The notes beneath the pieces were generated by a model, which saw only the letters and a program-made list of their open reading frames with translations, had not been told where the DNA came from and did no database searches. From the NCBI GenBank assembly GCA_005765155.1, contig VCCP01000007.1, forward strand, positions 1,009,501 through 1,073,500: a stretch of 64,000 nt of DNA, given 5' to 3'. Position numbers and translations under genes: made by a program. Position 1 is the stretch's first letter. Every line of letters starts with the position of its first letter. Shown here in pieces: positions 37,356 to 49,695 of the stretch. This stretch comes from Zelopaecilomyces penicillatus (taxonomy: Eukaryota > Ascomycota > Sordariomycetes > Hypocreales > Pseudodiploosporaceae).

Positions 37356-40300
37356 TAATATCTCTCTCTTAAAAGGTTTTATTCTTAAGGCCTATAGGTA
37401 TACCTTTCCTTTCTTTCTTAATATTTTATAAGTTATAATATTTATATTATATTAAATTATTTCTTATAATATTAGATTATATTAAGAAACCTTAATATTT
37501 TTTAAAAAAGACTATTAAATATTCTATATTAGCTAAGGGTATAGATTTTAATAATAAATCAATAAATATATTATATTCTTATTATTTTAAATAAAAATAA
37601 TCTTATTATATAATAGAAAATAATAGCTATTATATAGCTTATATAAAATAAGATTACTCCTATAATAATATTTTAATAGTATCTTTATATATATAATCTT
37701 GTTTATATTAAAGTATTTAATTCTTATTAATTTTATTAATAATAAAACTTTTAAAATAATACTATTATTTAAACTCTAAAGAAAAAAAAACTAATAAGAA
37801 TATCTTAAATATCCAGAATTAATTATTTAAGTTATAATCTTAGCTTTTCTTAACTCTAAACCGCTTATCTTATATTTATAAGCTTAAAAAGAAGGCTAAA
37901 AAATAAAGCTTTAAATTAATTTATTAGGGTTTAAAGTAGTTAAATACTAAAGATAGAATTAATCTAGTTCTTATTTTAAAGGTATATAAATATTGTATAG
38001 TATTAGGTTTATAATTCCTAGGTATTTTAAATAAAATAGATTAATCTTTCTTAGGTTTAAATAATAAATTTATTAATTTAAGGTCTTTAACTAGATTAAT
38101 TAATTCTAAAGGAATTATTATAATATTAGGTAATAATAATTTAAATAATTAATAAGCTTTTATATATTATCTTTAGATTTAAAGCCTTTTTATTTAATAA
38201 GATATTTATTTTATTTATTTTCCTATTTAGTATCTAATATTATTTCTACTTTCTATTCTTTTTTAATTACTTTTATTTATATTATTATATATTCCTTTAT
38301 ATTATTAAATACCTTATTTAATAAAGAAATATAAAATATAAAATATAATTATATATTCTTTAATAATAAAAGTTTATAGTTAATATTAGAAATAGCTTTC
38401 TTAACTTTAAAAGATCTAAGTTTTTTAAAATCTAATTTATTATTTAATTATATTATTATAATATTTAAAGAAATTTTATCTAGTATATAATATAAAAGGT
38501 ATACTATATCTCCCTCATTAAAGATTAATCCCTTTAATCTTTATTAATTTATATAATATTTTATTCTATTATAAATAATTTAGAATTATATATAAAATTC
38601 TTTATATAATTTTTATAATTATATAATATCTAGTATAGCTTTTTCTGATTTTAGCCCTTCTTATTATAATAAATAGAAAGCTTTAGGTATAAATCTATAA
38701 TTAATATATATTAATATAGTCTATATTAACTTAAAAATAGATATATTATAGGCTAATTATATAATTAATAAATATTTTACTTAATTATCTTAATAATAAT
38801 TAATATAAATATATAAATATCCTTTAATAATTTAATTAATTTATTTTATTTATTTATTTATTTATAGATAATAAATAATACTAAATTTATATCTAATCCT
38901 AAGATATCCTATTAATCCTTATTAAAATTTGAAGGTAAATATTATTCCTTTATTAAATATAATTTCTTTTAATAAGCTATATAAGCTTATAATCACTCTA
39001 TTAAAATTATAAATAAGATCTTTGATTAAGCTTACTTCTAGATAAAAGATAAAGTAAAAGAATTTTATTAATCTCTCTATAATAACCTATATAGAGTTAT
39101 AAGCTACTTCTATAAGAGATTCTATAAATAAAGATAATTTAATAATAAAATTAAATAATACTAACTCCTATAATTATATTAATATTAATAATAATTATAA
39201 TTCTCTATATAATTTATATTATATTAGCTTAATTTATTTATAAATAATATAATTATTTATAACTTTCTAGATTATCTATTATAATTCTTTGAATCTATAG
39301 TATCTTTATATTTATTCTATAATCTTTATAATTCCTTAGTAATTATAAATAAGGGATTTATATAGTTCTTATATAATAATCTCTTAGAGTTCTTTAGGTA
39401 TCTAGAGTTTCTTATTATATTTATAATATCTATCTTTTTATTTTATTCCTTTAAATACTTTTATTATATCTTCTAAGGAGTATATTTATTTAATTTATTT
39501 TAAGATAAAAATTAATTAATATTATTTAGTATATAATATTTAGCTTTATTTATAATATACCTGATTTAGATATTTAAAAGATTTATTTTTTATAATAAAA
39601 CTTCCTATTATTATAATTATTTTATTAACTTAAAATATCTATTCTATTATTTTCAGATCCTTTATAATAAATAATTTTATAATTATAATTTATAAGGGTT
39701 TCTATATAATAGGTTTATTATATATTTAATTTCTATATAATAATAAAATAAAAGATATTCTTATAATTAATAAAAATCTTTATTTAATAATTATTTCTTT
39801 ATAAATAATATAAGAATTTATTAAAGGCTTTAGTAATAGTTATAAATTCTTTATTATAGATTAAATAATTAAATTCTGCTTTATAAAGCTTCTTAAAATA
39901 AAAGGTAATAGATTATAGTCTATTTTTATTATCTTATTATCTAATCTATATTTTAATAATATAATTAAAAGTATTAATTTTAAGTTCTATAAGTTTATCT
40001 AGATTATATATTATTAATATAGATTCTTTATAGATTTGCTTTTTAAATTCTTTAAATATAATATCTATATTAGGTTTTTATAGGAATTTATAATCTTTCT
40101 TAATATATTTAATAAATAGTATAGCTATTTTATTATAATTATAGATAAACTTTTAATAGTAATTAATAAAGCCTAAAAACTCTTATATATTTATAATATT
40201 TTATAGTATTAATCAGTTATATATTATAATGATTTTTATTAATTCTATTTAAATTTTATTTAATAAAAAGATATATCCTAAGAAGATAATTATTTATTTA

Positions 40301-41184
40301 TAAAATTTATATTTTTCTAATTTAATAAGAAGATTATTATCTTAAAGTAGTTATAATATTTTATAGATATATTCTCTATATTTTTCTTTTATTTAAAAGA
40401 AGATTAGGATATTATCTAGATAAACTATTATAAAAATATTTAAATATTCCTAAAGAATATTATTAATTATATACTAGAATATTATAGGGGTATTAATTAA
40501 ATTAAAAGGTATTATTAGATATTTAAAAAGTCTAAACTTAGTTCTAAAAGTGGTTTTTTATTTATTACCTTTCTTTATTTAAATCAAGTTATATACTTCT
40601 TTAAGGTCTAGGGTAATAAACCAGTTTATTCTATATAATCGATTATATAGTTTATTAATTAATAATAAAGGGATCTAATCTTTAATTATAATTATATTTA
40701 ATAATTAATAATCTATAACTAATTATAGTTTATTATTCTTTTTAGGTATAAATATAATAGGGTATTTTACTTTAAATATAAATAATTAAATATATCCTTT
40801 TTTAAGTATTTTATTAAGGTATTCTTATAATATTTTAAGTTCCTTAATATTTAATATATAGATCTTAATAAAAATAGGCTTTTTCTATTTATAATCTAAA
40901 TTTTATAATCCTATTAATTATATAAGGGAAGCTTTATTTTAAGCTTTTTATAAAATAGTTTAATATACTTATAATATTCTTCTAATATAGGTATAAGTTA
41001 TTTTTCTATATCTAAGGGTAATTTATTTTTAAAATATTCTTATATTTACTCTATTATTATCCTAAAAGTAGTAATAACCTATTAGGTTTATTATTATTAA
41101 CTATTATATCATTTTTTAATATAATTTCCTAATAAAAAGCCCTTCTTAATAATTATAAAGTATACTTTCTTTACTTTACCTATT

Positions 41185-41578
41185 TTAATAACTAGGTTAA
41201 ACACACCCCCTTACTAGTTGATTAAGCTATAGCTGTATAAGCTGTACTTAGGGGGATTGAACTGTATAAGTAGATAGGCCATACCCAGGCTATTTAAACG
41301 GAGCAGACATCATCCAATTCAAGTTTTTCCCCCTTCTACCCAAGAATTTTTCCAGTGCATTCAAAAGACTAGCTATTAAAAAGCTATCTTCTTTATTTGA
41401 TTAATTATAGGATAATTAATTAATCTCTCAAGTTCATTTCATTATATCGCTGCTTCATGGCTTTTCTTGCTTATTTAATCCTTGCGGACTACGCTAGCTA
41501 CGCAACTACCTTAAAATCACATTACAGTTCTATAAGTGGTATTGGTGTTATTATATATGTTGTTTTCTCTATATTAAA
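41185..41578 (+). mobile_element. Solo LTR (family A) nested in the minus-strand gypsy element
   Basis: A 394-bp copy of the LTR seen at 14060 and 26496 but with no internal region beside it. It is flanked by the 5-bp direct repeat CTATT (41180-41184 and 41579-41583), a good target-site duplication. It keeps clearly more G and C than its surroundings (for example GCGGACTACGCTAGCTACGC near 41484), so it arrived after most RIP in the host element or was too short to be a good RIP target. The full element was presumably lost by LTR-LTR recombination. Confidence 0.85.
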
Positions 41579-44528
41579 CTATTATTATTAGATCTTTATA
41601 ATCTTTTAAAGATAATATAGTATCACTTTATTATATCTAACCTATCTTTTAATCAATCTATAAATTACTATTAAATAACCAGGGATAGCTTAATATAAGT
41701 TTATATTCTTTAATATTTATTATATTAAATATAATACTATCTTAATATTTTTAAATCTTAAATTAAAGATAATTAATCTCTTTATTAATCTATTTTCTAT
41801 TATAGATAAAGATATTCCCTTTCAGATTATATAAGGGATATAATTCTTTCTTATTATACTATAATAATTATATATAATTCATAGCTTTTAATAATATATA
41901 ATTACCCATTACTCCACTATCTACTAAAATATAAAAACAATATCCTATAATCTATATTTTTATTATTAATTTAAGCCTATTAATACCTATTATATAAAGG
42001 GTTTTTTATAAGGGATTATACTATAACCCTCTTATAAGTAACTTTATTTATTTTTTAAGTTTCTAGGATTATATTCTTTATATAATCTATTATAATTTAT
42101 TTTATTTAAGCCTTAAATAATTATATAATATAGAGTTTAATTAAATTAACTTTCTTTATAGATTTAAAAGTTAAATTCTTATTTATAGAGATTTTTTATT
42201 TCCTTATATATATATTTATTTTCTTTTATATATTATCTATATTAAGATTTATTATAATTAATTACTATTATAGTTTTATATTAAATCCTGCTTAAAATAC
42301 TATCTTTTAATAGTTATTTTTTATATTATTATACCAGCTTTTATTATAAATATATATTATACTTAAAATTAATATAATTATATAAATCCTCTTTTTTATA
42401 ATCTATAAATTATAATCCATTATATCCTAATTTAAGTTTTTCCTATTTATAAATCTTATAATAAATAGACTTATAATCTTTATTTTTAGCTCCTTATTTA
42501 TATTCTTCTAAAATCTTAGAATATAATTTAAATATACTAATCCTAAAAGGTATAAAGTACTCGATTTTATATTAATTAATAAATTAATCTTTTATAAAGA
42601 TATTCTTAATTCCTTATACTTTTATATAATATAAAAAGAATTTATTCTAGATTTTTATTTTCTAATATTAAAAATAAAAGAAATTAATATATAATATCTA
42701 GCTGATTTTACTATAAAAAATATAATTAAGGTCTAGGAATATATAATTATCTTTATATTTATTATAATTAGTTTTTAATATAAAGGCTCTTTTAAGATAA
42801 TCTTTTAGAATAAAAATACCTAGGTTTTTTTTTAATATCTATTTATAAATATATTTAATAATTATAAATTAAAGATTAACTTTATTTATATAGCTTAATA
42901 CTTATATAAGTTTAATTATTACTTCCCTAAAGTATTTATAAGTAGCACTCTTAAATAATAAATATAATATAGTATAGTATTATATTATTCTAAAAGATTT
43001 ATTACTCTTAGATTTTAAAGAGCTAAAATCTAAACTATTATTTATTATTTTATCCTTAATTAGAGTATTTTTATTATTTATAATAGGGATTATTTATTAA
43101 TTTAGGATTTCCTTAAAATACTCTTCTTTATCTTTATTTATATCTAGTTATTAATCCTATTATATAGTATTGGATCAGATTAATATAATCTATAATATTA
43201 ATAACTATTAAGATATAAGGTATCTATAGTTTTTAGGCTATTCTTATTTCTATCCTCTCTATCCTATTATAGCTAGGATTCATTTATTTTTAATTATAGT
43301 ATATACACTTTATTATATATTTAATACTAGTTTCTAAGGTTTCTTATCTTTCTTAAATTATTTATAGTATTATATAATATATCTATATTTATTATAATTA
43401 TAATATTAGGTTTTTAATATATCTTTTTATTAAATAGTATTAAGATCTATATAAATTAATAAAAAATCTTATTATCTTTATTTATAATTGGCCTTATATT
43501 ATTATTATTATTAAGATTAAAATTTATAATAAATTAATTTTTAATTTCTTCTCTTATATTTCTTTTCTTAATATTTAATATATTAATAATTATTAATAAT
43601 AATAACTATTATAATATATTTAATAAAGATAATAGGATATTTTTTTTTATAAATCTTATCCTTAACTTTAATCTTTAATCTATAATATATAATTTCTATC
43701 TAAGCTTATTTATCCCTTTTAAATAATCTTAAATATATTTAAATAAGCCTAATAATATAATCTATAATAAATTCTATCTAATATAAATTCCTTAATTATT
43801 ATTTTATTTATAGTTATTTATTAATCAATTTAAAGGTATTTATAAATTACTCTTTGAATTCCTTATAACTATTAAAAATAAAATTAGTTTTATATATAGA
43901 TTTTCCTTTTAAAAAGTTATTAATATAATCTTATAGAATTAATTTAAATTAAATAAATATAATTCTTATTAAGAGTCCTATAATATATTATACTTTAATT
44001 AATTCTATTTTAAACTAGACTAAATAATATAAATAAAAAGTATAGAGTTAAATAAGGAATAACTAGAATTTATTTAAGCTTTTATTAAATATCTTAGATT
44101 ATTTTAGCTTAAGTACTTCTTTAGAATCTCTTTTTGCTTTAATTTATATATTTATTTATTCTAGTTTATACTAATATTAATTGGTTTATTATATAAGGAT
44201 TTCTATAAATTATTTAATTTATTTAATTAATATATTAATCTTTACTTCTATTAAGTTATTAAACTATATTATATTATTTATATATTATTATTATTAAACC
44301 TTAAATTATCTTTTTAAGGTTTCTATTTAATCTTTTAATTTAATAATATCCTTATCTTTTCCTTTATCCTTATTATTACTATTATTTATAGATTAAAGGG
44401 TAATAGATTAATTAATAGGTATTAGATTCTAATATTATCTAGCAGGGATAAGGGTTTAAAGAGCTATAATAATAAACTAATCAATAAATATTACTTAAGG
44501 TTTTTATAATAATCTATTAAATAAGAGT

Positions 44529-44994
44529 TATTAATATATAATATTTAATAAATTCTTAAGAAATAAATCTAATAAAAAGGGTTTATATTAATAAATAAAT
44601 TAAGGTATTTTAAATAATAGATTTATTATATAAATAATAGATATAAAATATTATAATTAAGGATTAAATATTAGTATAATAAATAATAATAAATAATATA
44701 ATAAAATTAAAAGTATATTAATAATTATTTAAGCTATATTTAAAAGAATAAAAATTAAGGATATATATATATATCTTAGATTATAATTTAAATTATAATC
44801 CTTATAACTAGATTATACTTAGAATTATAAGCTATCCTATTAAATCATAATTTCAAGAATAATCTTAAGCCCAAAATCACCTTTAGAATTATAATCTAAT
44901 TCTATATAGTTCTAAGCCTCTAATATATACTTAATAATATTATAAATTATATAATCATGGCCTACTATATAACCTTAGCTATTAAATTATAATA
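44529..44994 (-). repeat. 5' LTR of the minus-strand gypsy element (family B)
   Basis: Direct repeat of 36891-37355 with scattered transition differences. A few stretches keep C (for example AAGCCCAAAATCACC near 44867), so RIP was uneven between the two copies. The boundary is accurate to a few bases only. No target duplication is visible. Confidence 0.8.
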
Positions 44995-45740
44995 TTAGAA
45001 AATTATTATTATTAAATACTTTATTTTTTAAAAATAATGAATAAATTAAGAGCTTTATTTATAATTAAGATATACTTAATTATTATAATTTAATAATATA
45101 TTTTTAATTATTTTTTAAAAATTATATTTTTTATAAGCTTTTAAATATAAGATTATTATTTTTAAATCCTTTTAAAATATCTATCTTATTTATATTAAAA
45201 TATAAATATAAAAAAATATATTTAATATTAAAAATATTAAAAAAAATTAAAAAAATCCTTAATTTATTTAATTAAAGTATTATTAATTTCTTAAGAATTA
45301 ATTCTTTTATCCTTAAGGGTTTTAATTTCTATATTATAATATAAAAAATCTTATATTTAATATTTTTTAAAAGATTTAATATTATTATTAATAAGGATTT
45401 ATTATATTATTTTTAAAAAGCTATTTATATATTAAAATAAACTTTAAGGTATTTTATAAAAGAATTTAATTATAAAAGTACTTTTTTTATATTAAGAAAA
45501 GATATTATTTAGATTCTTTAATAATATATAAAGATTATAAGCCTTTTAATTAATTTTAAAGTATTAAATAAGGAATTTCTTAATATTTATAAATAAATTA
45601 TTAAAATATATTTAAAGTCATATTTGTAATAATATTTTTAATATTATTTTTAGTATAACTAGGTATAAGGAATTTAAAAATATAATTATTAATTTTTTAA
45701 TATATAAAATATATAAGAAAATATAGTTATAATCTATAAG
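44995..45740. repeat. AT-rich RIP-degraded sequence right of the second LTR element
   Basis: Nearly pure A/T sequence with no readable frame. Composition returns to normal sharply at about 45745. Confidence 0.6.
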
Positions 45741-46086
45741 GTTTAAGTTAGTGTTGGTATTGAAATATGGCCGGTGGCAGGGGGTGGCCGGTGGCTAGGG
45801 GTCTCGACTTACTGGGAATAGAAATTGGTACTGAGGTAGTATTGCTTTATGGCGAAATTGTCATCGACACTTCGGCAACAGGCAGAATTCTTTAATGTAC
45901 TTCACACAAGAAGCATCATTTAGCAGTCTCACAGCAGCTCCCGTGGAAGAATCTCCCTCAAAATTACCATCCGCTAGATCTGATGAGCCTGGGCGGCGAT
46001 GCTCCTGCCTCTTGTCTGGATCTATTCTTACTGAACCGCCACCACACACCAAATCGTTAGTTGATTGCCCCCAACCGTAGCCTAGT
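45741..46086. promoter_or_regulatory. Upstream region of COQ10
   Basis: About 350 bp of normal DNA between the AT block and the COQ10 start. It contains a near-duplicated GGCCGGTGGC patch at 45769-45796. A minus-strand open frame covers it but extends into COQ10 as a shadow and has no recognisable features. Confidence 0.4.
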
Positions 46087-46713
46087 ATGTCTCTACGAAC
46101 GGCGATGCGACGACTTGGGCCGCCAACGCCCTGCCTTTTTCGGGCCTGCACTGGGGACATCGGTCGCCGTGCCTTCATTACACTGCCCAGCCAAGAACCT
46201 CAGTGCCTTGTTGCCACCAAGATACTACCCTATCACCGCAAGCGATTGTACGAGCTTATCGCCGACGTCGATTCATATTCAACCTTTGTGCCTTATTGTT
46301 CACACTCGCGGGTTTTAGGGTGGTCCTCACCTGACTCGGATGGCCGCCGCTGGCCGACCTTGGCCGATCTCCATGTAGGTTGGGGTGGCTTCAACGAGGT
46401 CTTTACCAGTCGCCTAAGCTGCACCCCGGGTGTTTCCGTCGAGGCACTCAGCGGTGGCTCAACGTCGGATGGCTACCAGGATGCGTCTGCCGTCTTCAAG
46501 ACGCTTGAAACCCTCTGGTCTCTAGAAGCTATATCTCAGCAGGATATGAATTCACCGTCGACCCTAGTCCGGCTCACCGTCAAGTACCAATTCACAAACC
46601 CTTTGTATGCTGCCGTCAGCTCCGCAGTGTCAGAAAAGATGGCAGGTTTGATGATAGAAGCCTTTGAAAAACAAGCATACGATCGGCTAGGTCATCAACA
46701 GAGTTGCTTATGA
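46087..46713 (+). CDS. COQ10: Coq10, mitochondrial coenzyme Q-binding START-domain protein
   Basis: Single exon, 208 residues. The first 30 or so residues are Arg-rich and lack acidic residues until Asp24, as a mitochondrial targeting sequence would be. The START fold then shows its usual opening, ATKILPYHRKRLYELIADV, then DSYSTFVPYCSHSRVL, a DLHVGWGGFNEVFTSRL strand region, and the C-terminal helix SSAVSEKMAGLMIEAFEKQA. Coq10 binds ubiquinone and helps it reach the respiratory chain and the CoQ synthesis complex. The gene sits only 350 bp from a RIP-mutated block but is intact and of normal composition. Confidence 0.93.
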   Translation: MSLRTAMRRLGPPTPCLFRACTGDIGRRAFITLPSQEPQCLVATKILPYHRKRLYELIADVDSYSTFVPYCSHSRVLGWSSPDSDGRRWPTLADLHVGWGGFNEVFTSRLSCTPGVSVEALSGGSTSDGYQDASAVFKTLETLWSLEAISQQDMNSPSTLVRLTVKYQFTNPLYAAVSSAVSEKMAGLMIEAFEKQAYDRLGHQQSCL

Positions 46714-47387
46714 TGCTGACATTTGTCAACCTCGACACGCATCTGTACATTTGATACCAGCAGTGGCATGTAGGATAAATATAGACTTAATAGAGAATGG
46801 ATATATGGTTCATTTGTAAAGAAACTCAACAATTAACTTCTCTACAGACATGAAAATATTTCTCGCAGCGTTATAGTTATGATTCCCTGCCCGAATCACC
46901 AACTATGGCTCAGAAAAAGCCATCGTTACGCCAATCCCAACTGCCTCCCCTGAAGAGCGCCATTCTTAATGCATAATCAGCTTGTAAAACGCTCCTCCCA
47001 TTCATAACAGCCTATATCGCGGACTCCAGGAGAAATGCACACATTTAGGGGCAAATAAACAGAACGATAGACAAAGTTGAGGAAAAAAGAGGACGGCGAA
47101 AAGAGGGCCGCCATTGAGCACATAATTTGCTAACACGGTCATAAGACAGCGAAATTCGCGTTGGAACAACTTCATTCTCCCCATGAAAGGCATCTCCATT
47201 TGCACACGCGCCGAGGTATCTGATGCCAAAATAGCAAAAAGAACATACAAAAGGAACGGTGTAATAACTCAACAAAGGTGCGAAGTTGAGATAAATCAGC
47301 ATGGCGCGGCTACTTCTTGCTTGATGATCTATTATCATATCAGTAACAATCTCTATGTGAGAGTTGAAAGGATTGGATGACAATTAC
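46714..47387. other. Convergent 3' regions of COQ10 and the ULD-domain gene
   Basis: About 670 bp between two stop codons on opposite strands. Minus-strand frames of 82-112 codons overlap each other here, but none has a recognisable domain. I take the region as 3' UTRs and spacer. Confidence 0.45.
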
Positions 47388-49695
47388 TCACTTCTTCTTG
47401 ACGGGTTTGCCTGACAGAAATGTCAACATGGCTGAGTTCCTTTTGCTCTTGCTTGACTTGGACGGAGGCGCTGCATCTACAATGTTAACGTTGGCTGGCA
47501 TGCGACGCCCGCCGGCCGCCGGGGGCCATCCTGGTGGGAGAGGCCCCCCTGCAGCTCCAGCCGGCCGACGACCAGCGGGTGGCACGCCCGACATCCCAGG
47601 CATCCCAGGCATCCCAGGCATTCCGGGTATCCCGGGCATCCCAGGCATACCCGGCATCCCTGGTACGCGCCCGCCAGCCGGAGGAGGAATCGGAGGATGA
47701 CCATGTCTACCAACCATTGGAGGAGGGATACCTCCTGGGAACTTCGGCCCAACAGCTGGTGCCTTGTCCATGGGCCACATCGTCATGGTAATGGCCCAAT
47801 CCGGCTCTACAACTTTCTCCCAGACTGACGGAAGAATGATCTCGCCATTGGGCCCGATTAAGTCGTAGTGACCCTCCTGAACATGCGGGCCAAGCACGTC
47901 CACCTGTAGAAAAGCTTGCTTTATGAGTTCTTCCATGCCCTGAGTTCCCAGGTTAGTATATATAGCAACATTGATGCGGCAAATAAGAACGAATGATCCG
48001 ACGTACCTGCCATGTGGCACATAAATGGAAAGGAAAGCTAAACTTCCTCCCGACAGCGTCTTTGAACCTAATAGGCAGCTTTTCTGACTTTTTTGCCGCC
48101 TCTTCCAGTTTGACCTTTGTCTCATCTTGGATTTTTTTCTTCAGGGCTTCAGCTTCCTTCTTGGCAGCCGCTTCGGCTTCGGCTGCCTTGACAGCAGCCT
48201 CTTGTTCAGCGGCAACCTTTGCTAGAGTGTCCGCTTCAGCCTTACGTTTGACATCCTCCTCGATCTGCTTTAGTCGCGCAGCCTCCTCAGCAGCCCTCTG
48301 AGCGGCAGCAGCTTTCGCATCTGCCTCAGCTTTTATAGCAAGCTGAAGACGAAGTTTAGCTTCTTCCTCTGCCTTGGCACGAGCTTCATCTTCCTTTTTC
48401 CGTCGTTCTTCAGCGGCTCTCATCTCAGCCTCGAACCTGAGCCTAACCTTTTCCTCTGCTCTGATACGATCTTCCTCGTCCTTTTTTCTTTGGGCTTCGG
48501 CAGCCTTCAGTTCAGCTTCAAATTTAAGTCTGGCATTTTCCTCCGCTCGTTTCATGGCATCAGCATGCTGCCTAGCCCTCTCCTCTTCGGCCTTTCGCTC
48601 TGCTTCCATTCTCTCTCGAGCTGCACGCTCAGCTTCGATCTTGGCTCTCTCTATCTCCCTTTTGGCCTCCTCTTGAGCCAGCCTCAAGTCTTCCATTCTC
48701 CGCTGGAAAGCTTCTTCTGCATCTTTTCGAATCTTGGCTTCCAACTCCTTTTGCTTCTCAGCCGCCTTGACCTTTTCCTGCTCAGCTTTGACCGCGGCAA
48801 GTTCTGCCTCAAGACGCAGTTTCTCAGGATCTGGAGGTGGAGGTTCTTTGGGGGCGGGAGTTGTTGACGGGGCGGGGGCGGGAGCGGGGGCTTCCGTCGG
48901 CGGCGGTTGTGGGGGTCCAATGTGGAATTGCTGCATATGAGCCGGGAGGTTATTGTAATGAGCAGCCTGCTGGTTATAATAGTTCTGCTGTTGATAGCCC
49001 ATCATGTCATACATGTGCCTCGGTTCACCACCACCGCCACCGCCTCCACCTCCAAAGTAGCTGGAAGAGCTAGAACCATTGCTCATAGGAGAAAAAGGGT
49101 TGGCGCCGTAATTTCCGTAAGTAGCTACCTGGTTTCCACCGGGATATGGCATGTAAGGAACTACATGGTTTTGAGGGTAGCCTGGGGTATGCCCTCGGCC
49201 ACCACCATAGTATCCGCGGCTGGGCTGCTGGTGTTGATGTTGACCACCGTAACCCCGGCCATAATGGCCGTACTCGTCTGGGTGATCCACGCTGGATGGT
49301 GGGGCCGGTGCATGAGATTGCACCGGATGGTATGGTGATTCCTGTCGGGGAGGTACTCTGTGACGCCGTAAGTTGGTTGAGGGGTTGCGGGTGCGCAAGT
49401 GCGGTCCTCCGTTGCTTGTGGATGCCGAGTCTGAGGGCTGAAGGTCGTCGTCGTCTTCGTCGTCTAAATCGTCGTCGTAGTCGTCGTCTTCGTAATCGTC
49501 TTCGTCGGTATAATCGGTATGATGACCACCGTGGCGGGACTCTTCCTCGCTAAGGTAATCGTGACGAGGAGGCGATCCCTCACCGTGTTGGAAAGTAATT
49601 GTTGTTGTTCGTCCTCCGGAACGTCTGTATAGCAAGAGCAAATCAGCTTGAGGTAAACGCAACGACACAACCGAGTGCAGAGGTTCTTACCGCAT
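47388..49695 (-). CDS. Coiled-coil protein with a ubiquitin-like ULD_2-type domain
   Basis: Exons 49695-49691, 49624-48007 and 47939-47388 give 724 residues. The first coding exon is only ATGCG; splicing gives MRRSGGRTTTITF. Regions in order: acidic stretch (about 40-70, YTDEDDYEDDDYDDDLDDED), Gly/Tyr/Pro-rich low complexity to about 260, and a long Glu/Ala/Lys coiled coil (about 267-515). A conserved globular segment follows (about 517-610), with IRFKDAVGRKFSFPF, ATWQGMEELIKQAFLQ, GPNGEIILPSVWEKVVEPDW and ITMTMWP. The tail is Pro/Gly-rich with GMP repeats. The globular part matches the ubiquitin-like domain found in many filamentous-fungal proteins of unknown role. I do not know its function and do not assign one. 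Confidence 0.85.

Larger units (their letters stand above)
36891..44994 (-). mobile_element. RIP-degraded Ty3/gypsy LTR retrotransposon on the minus strand
   Basis: Directly repeated ends of about 466 bp bound an 8.1-kb element. Read on the minus strand, a protease block (LVDSG) lies at 41911-41925. Reverse transcriptase spans about 40240-41000 (VDYRALN-like, WFITLDLKEVYNLI, and the active site YLDD changed to YLDN at 40407-40430). The RT thumb lies near 40130-40200 (EFLGFINYY). A polypurine tract, AAGAGAGAGA on the minus strand at 37361-37370, lies 5 bp from the 36891 LTR, which is therefore the 3' LTR. The region 42-44.5 kb is the expected place for gag and 37.4-39.7 kb for RNase H and integrase; I did not resolve those. 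A solo LTR of another family interrupts it at 41185-41578. Confidence 0.82.

Noticed and set aside
45861..46178. 105-codon minus-strand frame upstream of COQ10
   Set aside because: It overlaps the COQ10 coding start and has no recognisable feature.
48374..48940. Ser/Ala/Phe-rich plus-strand frames
   Set aside because: They are antisense shadows of the charged coiled coil of the ULD-domain gene.
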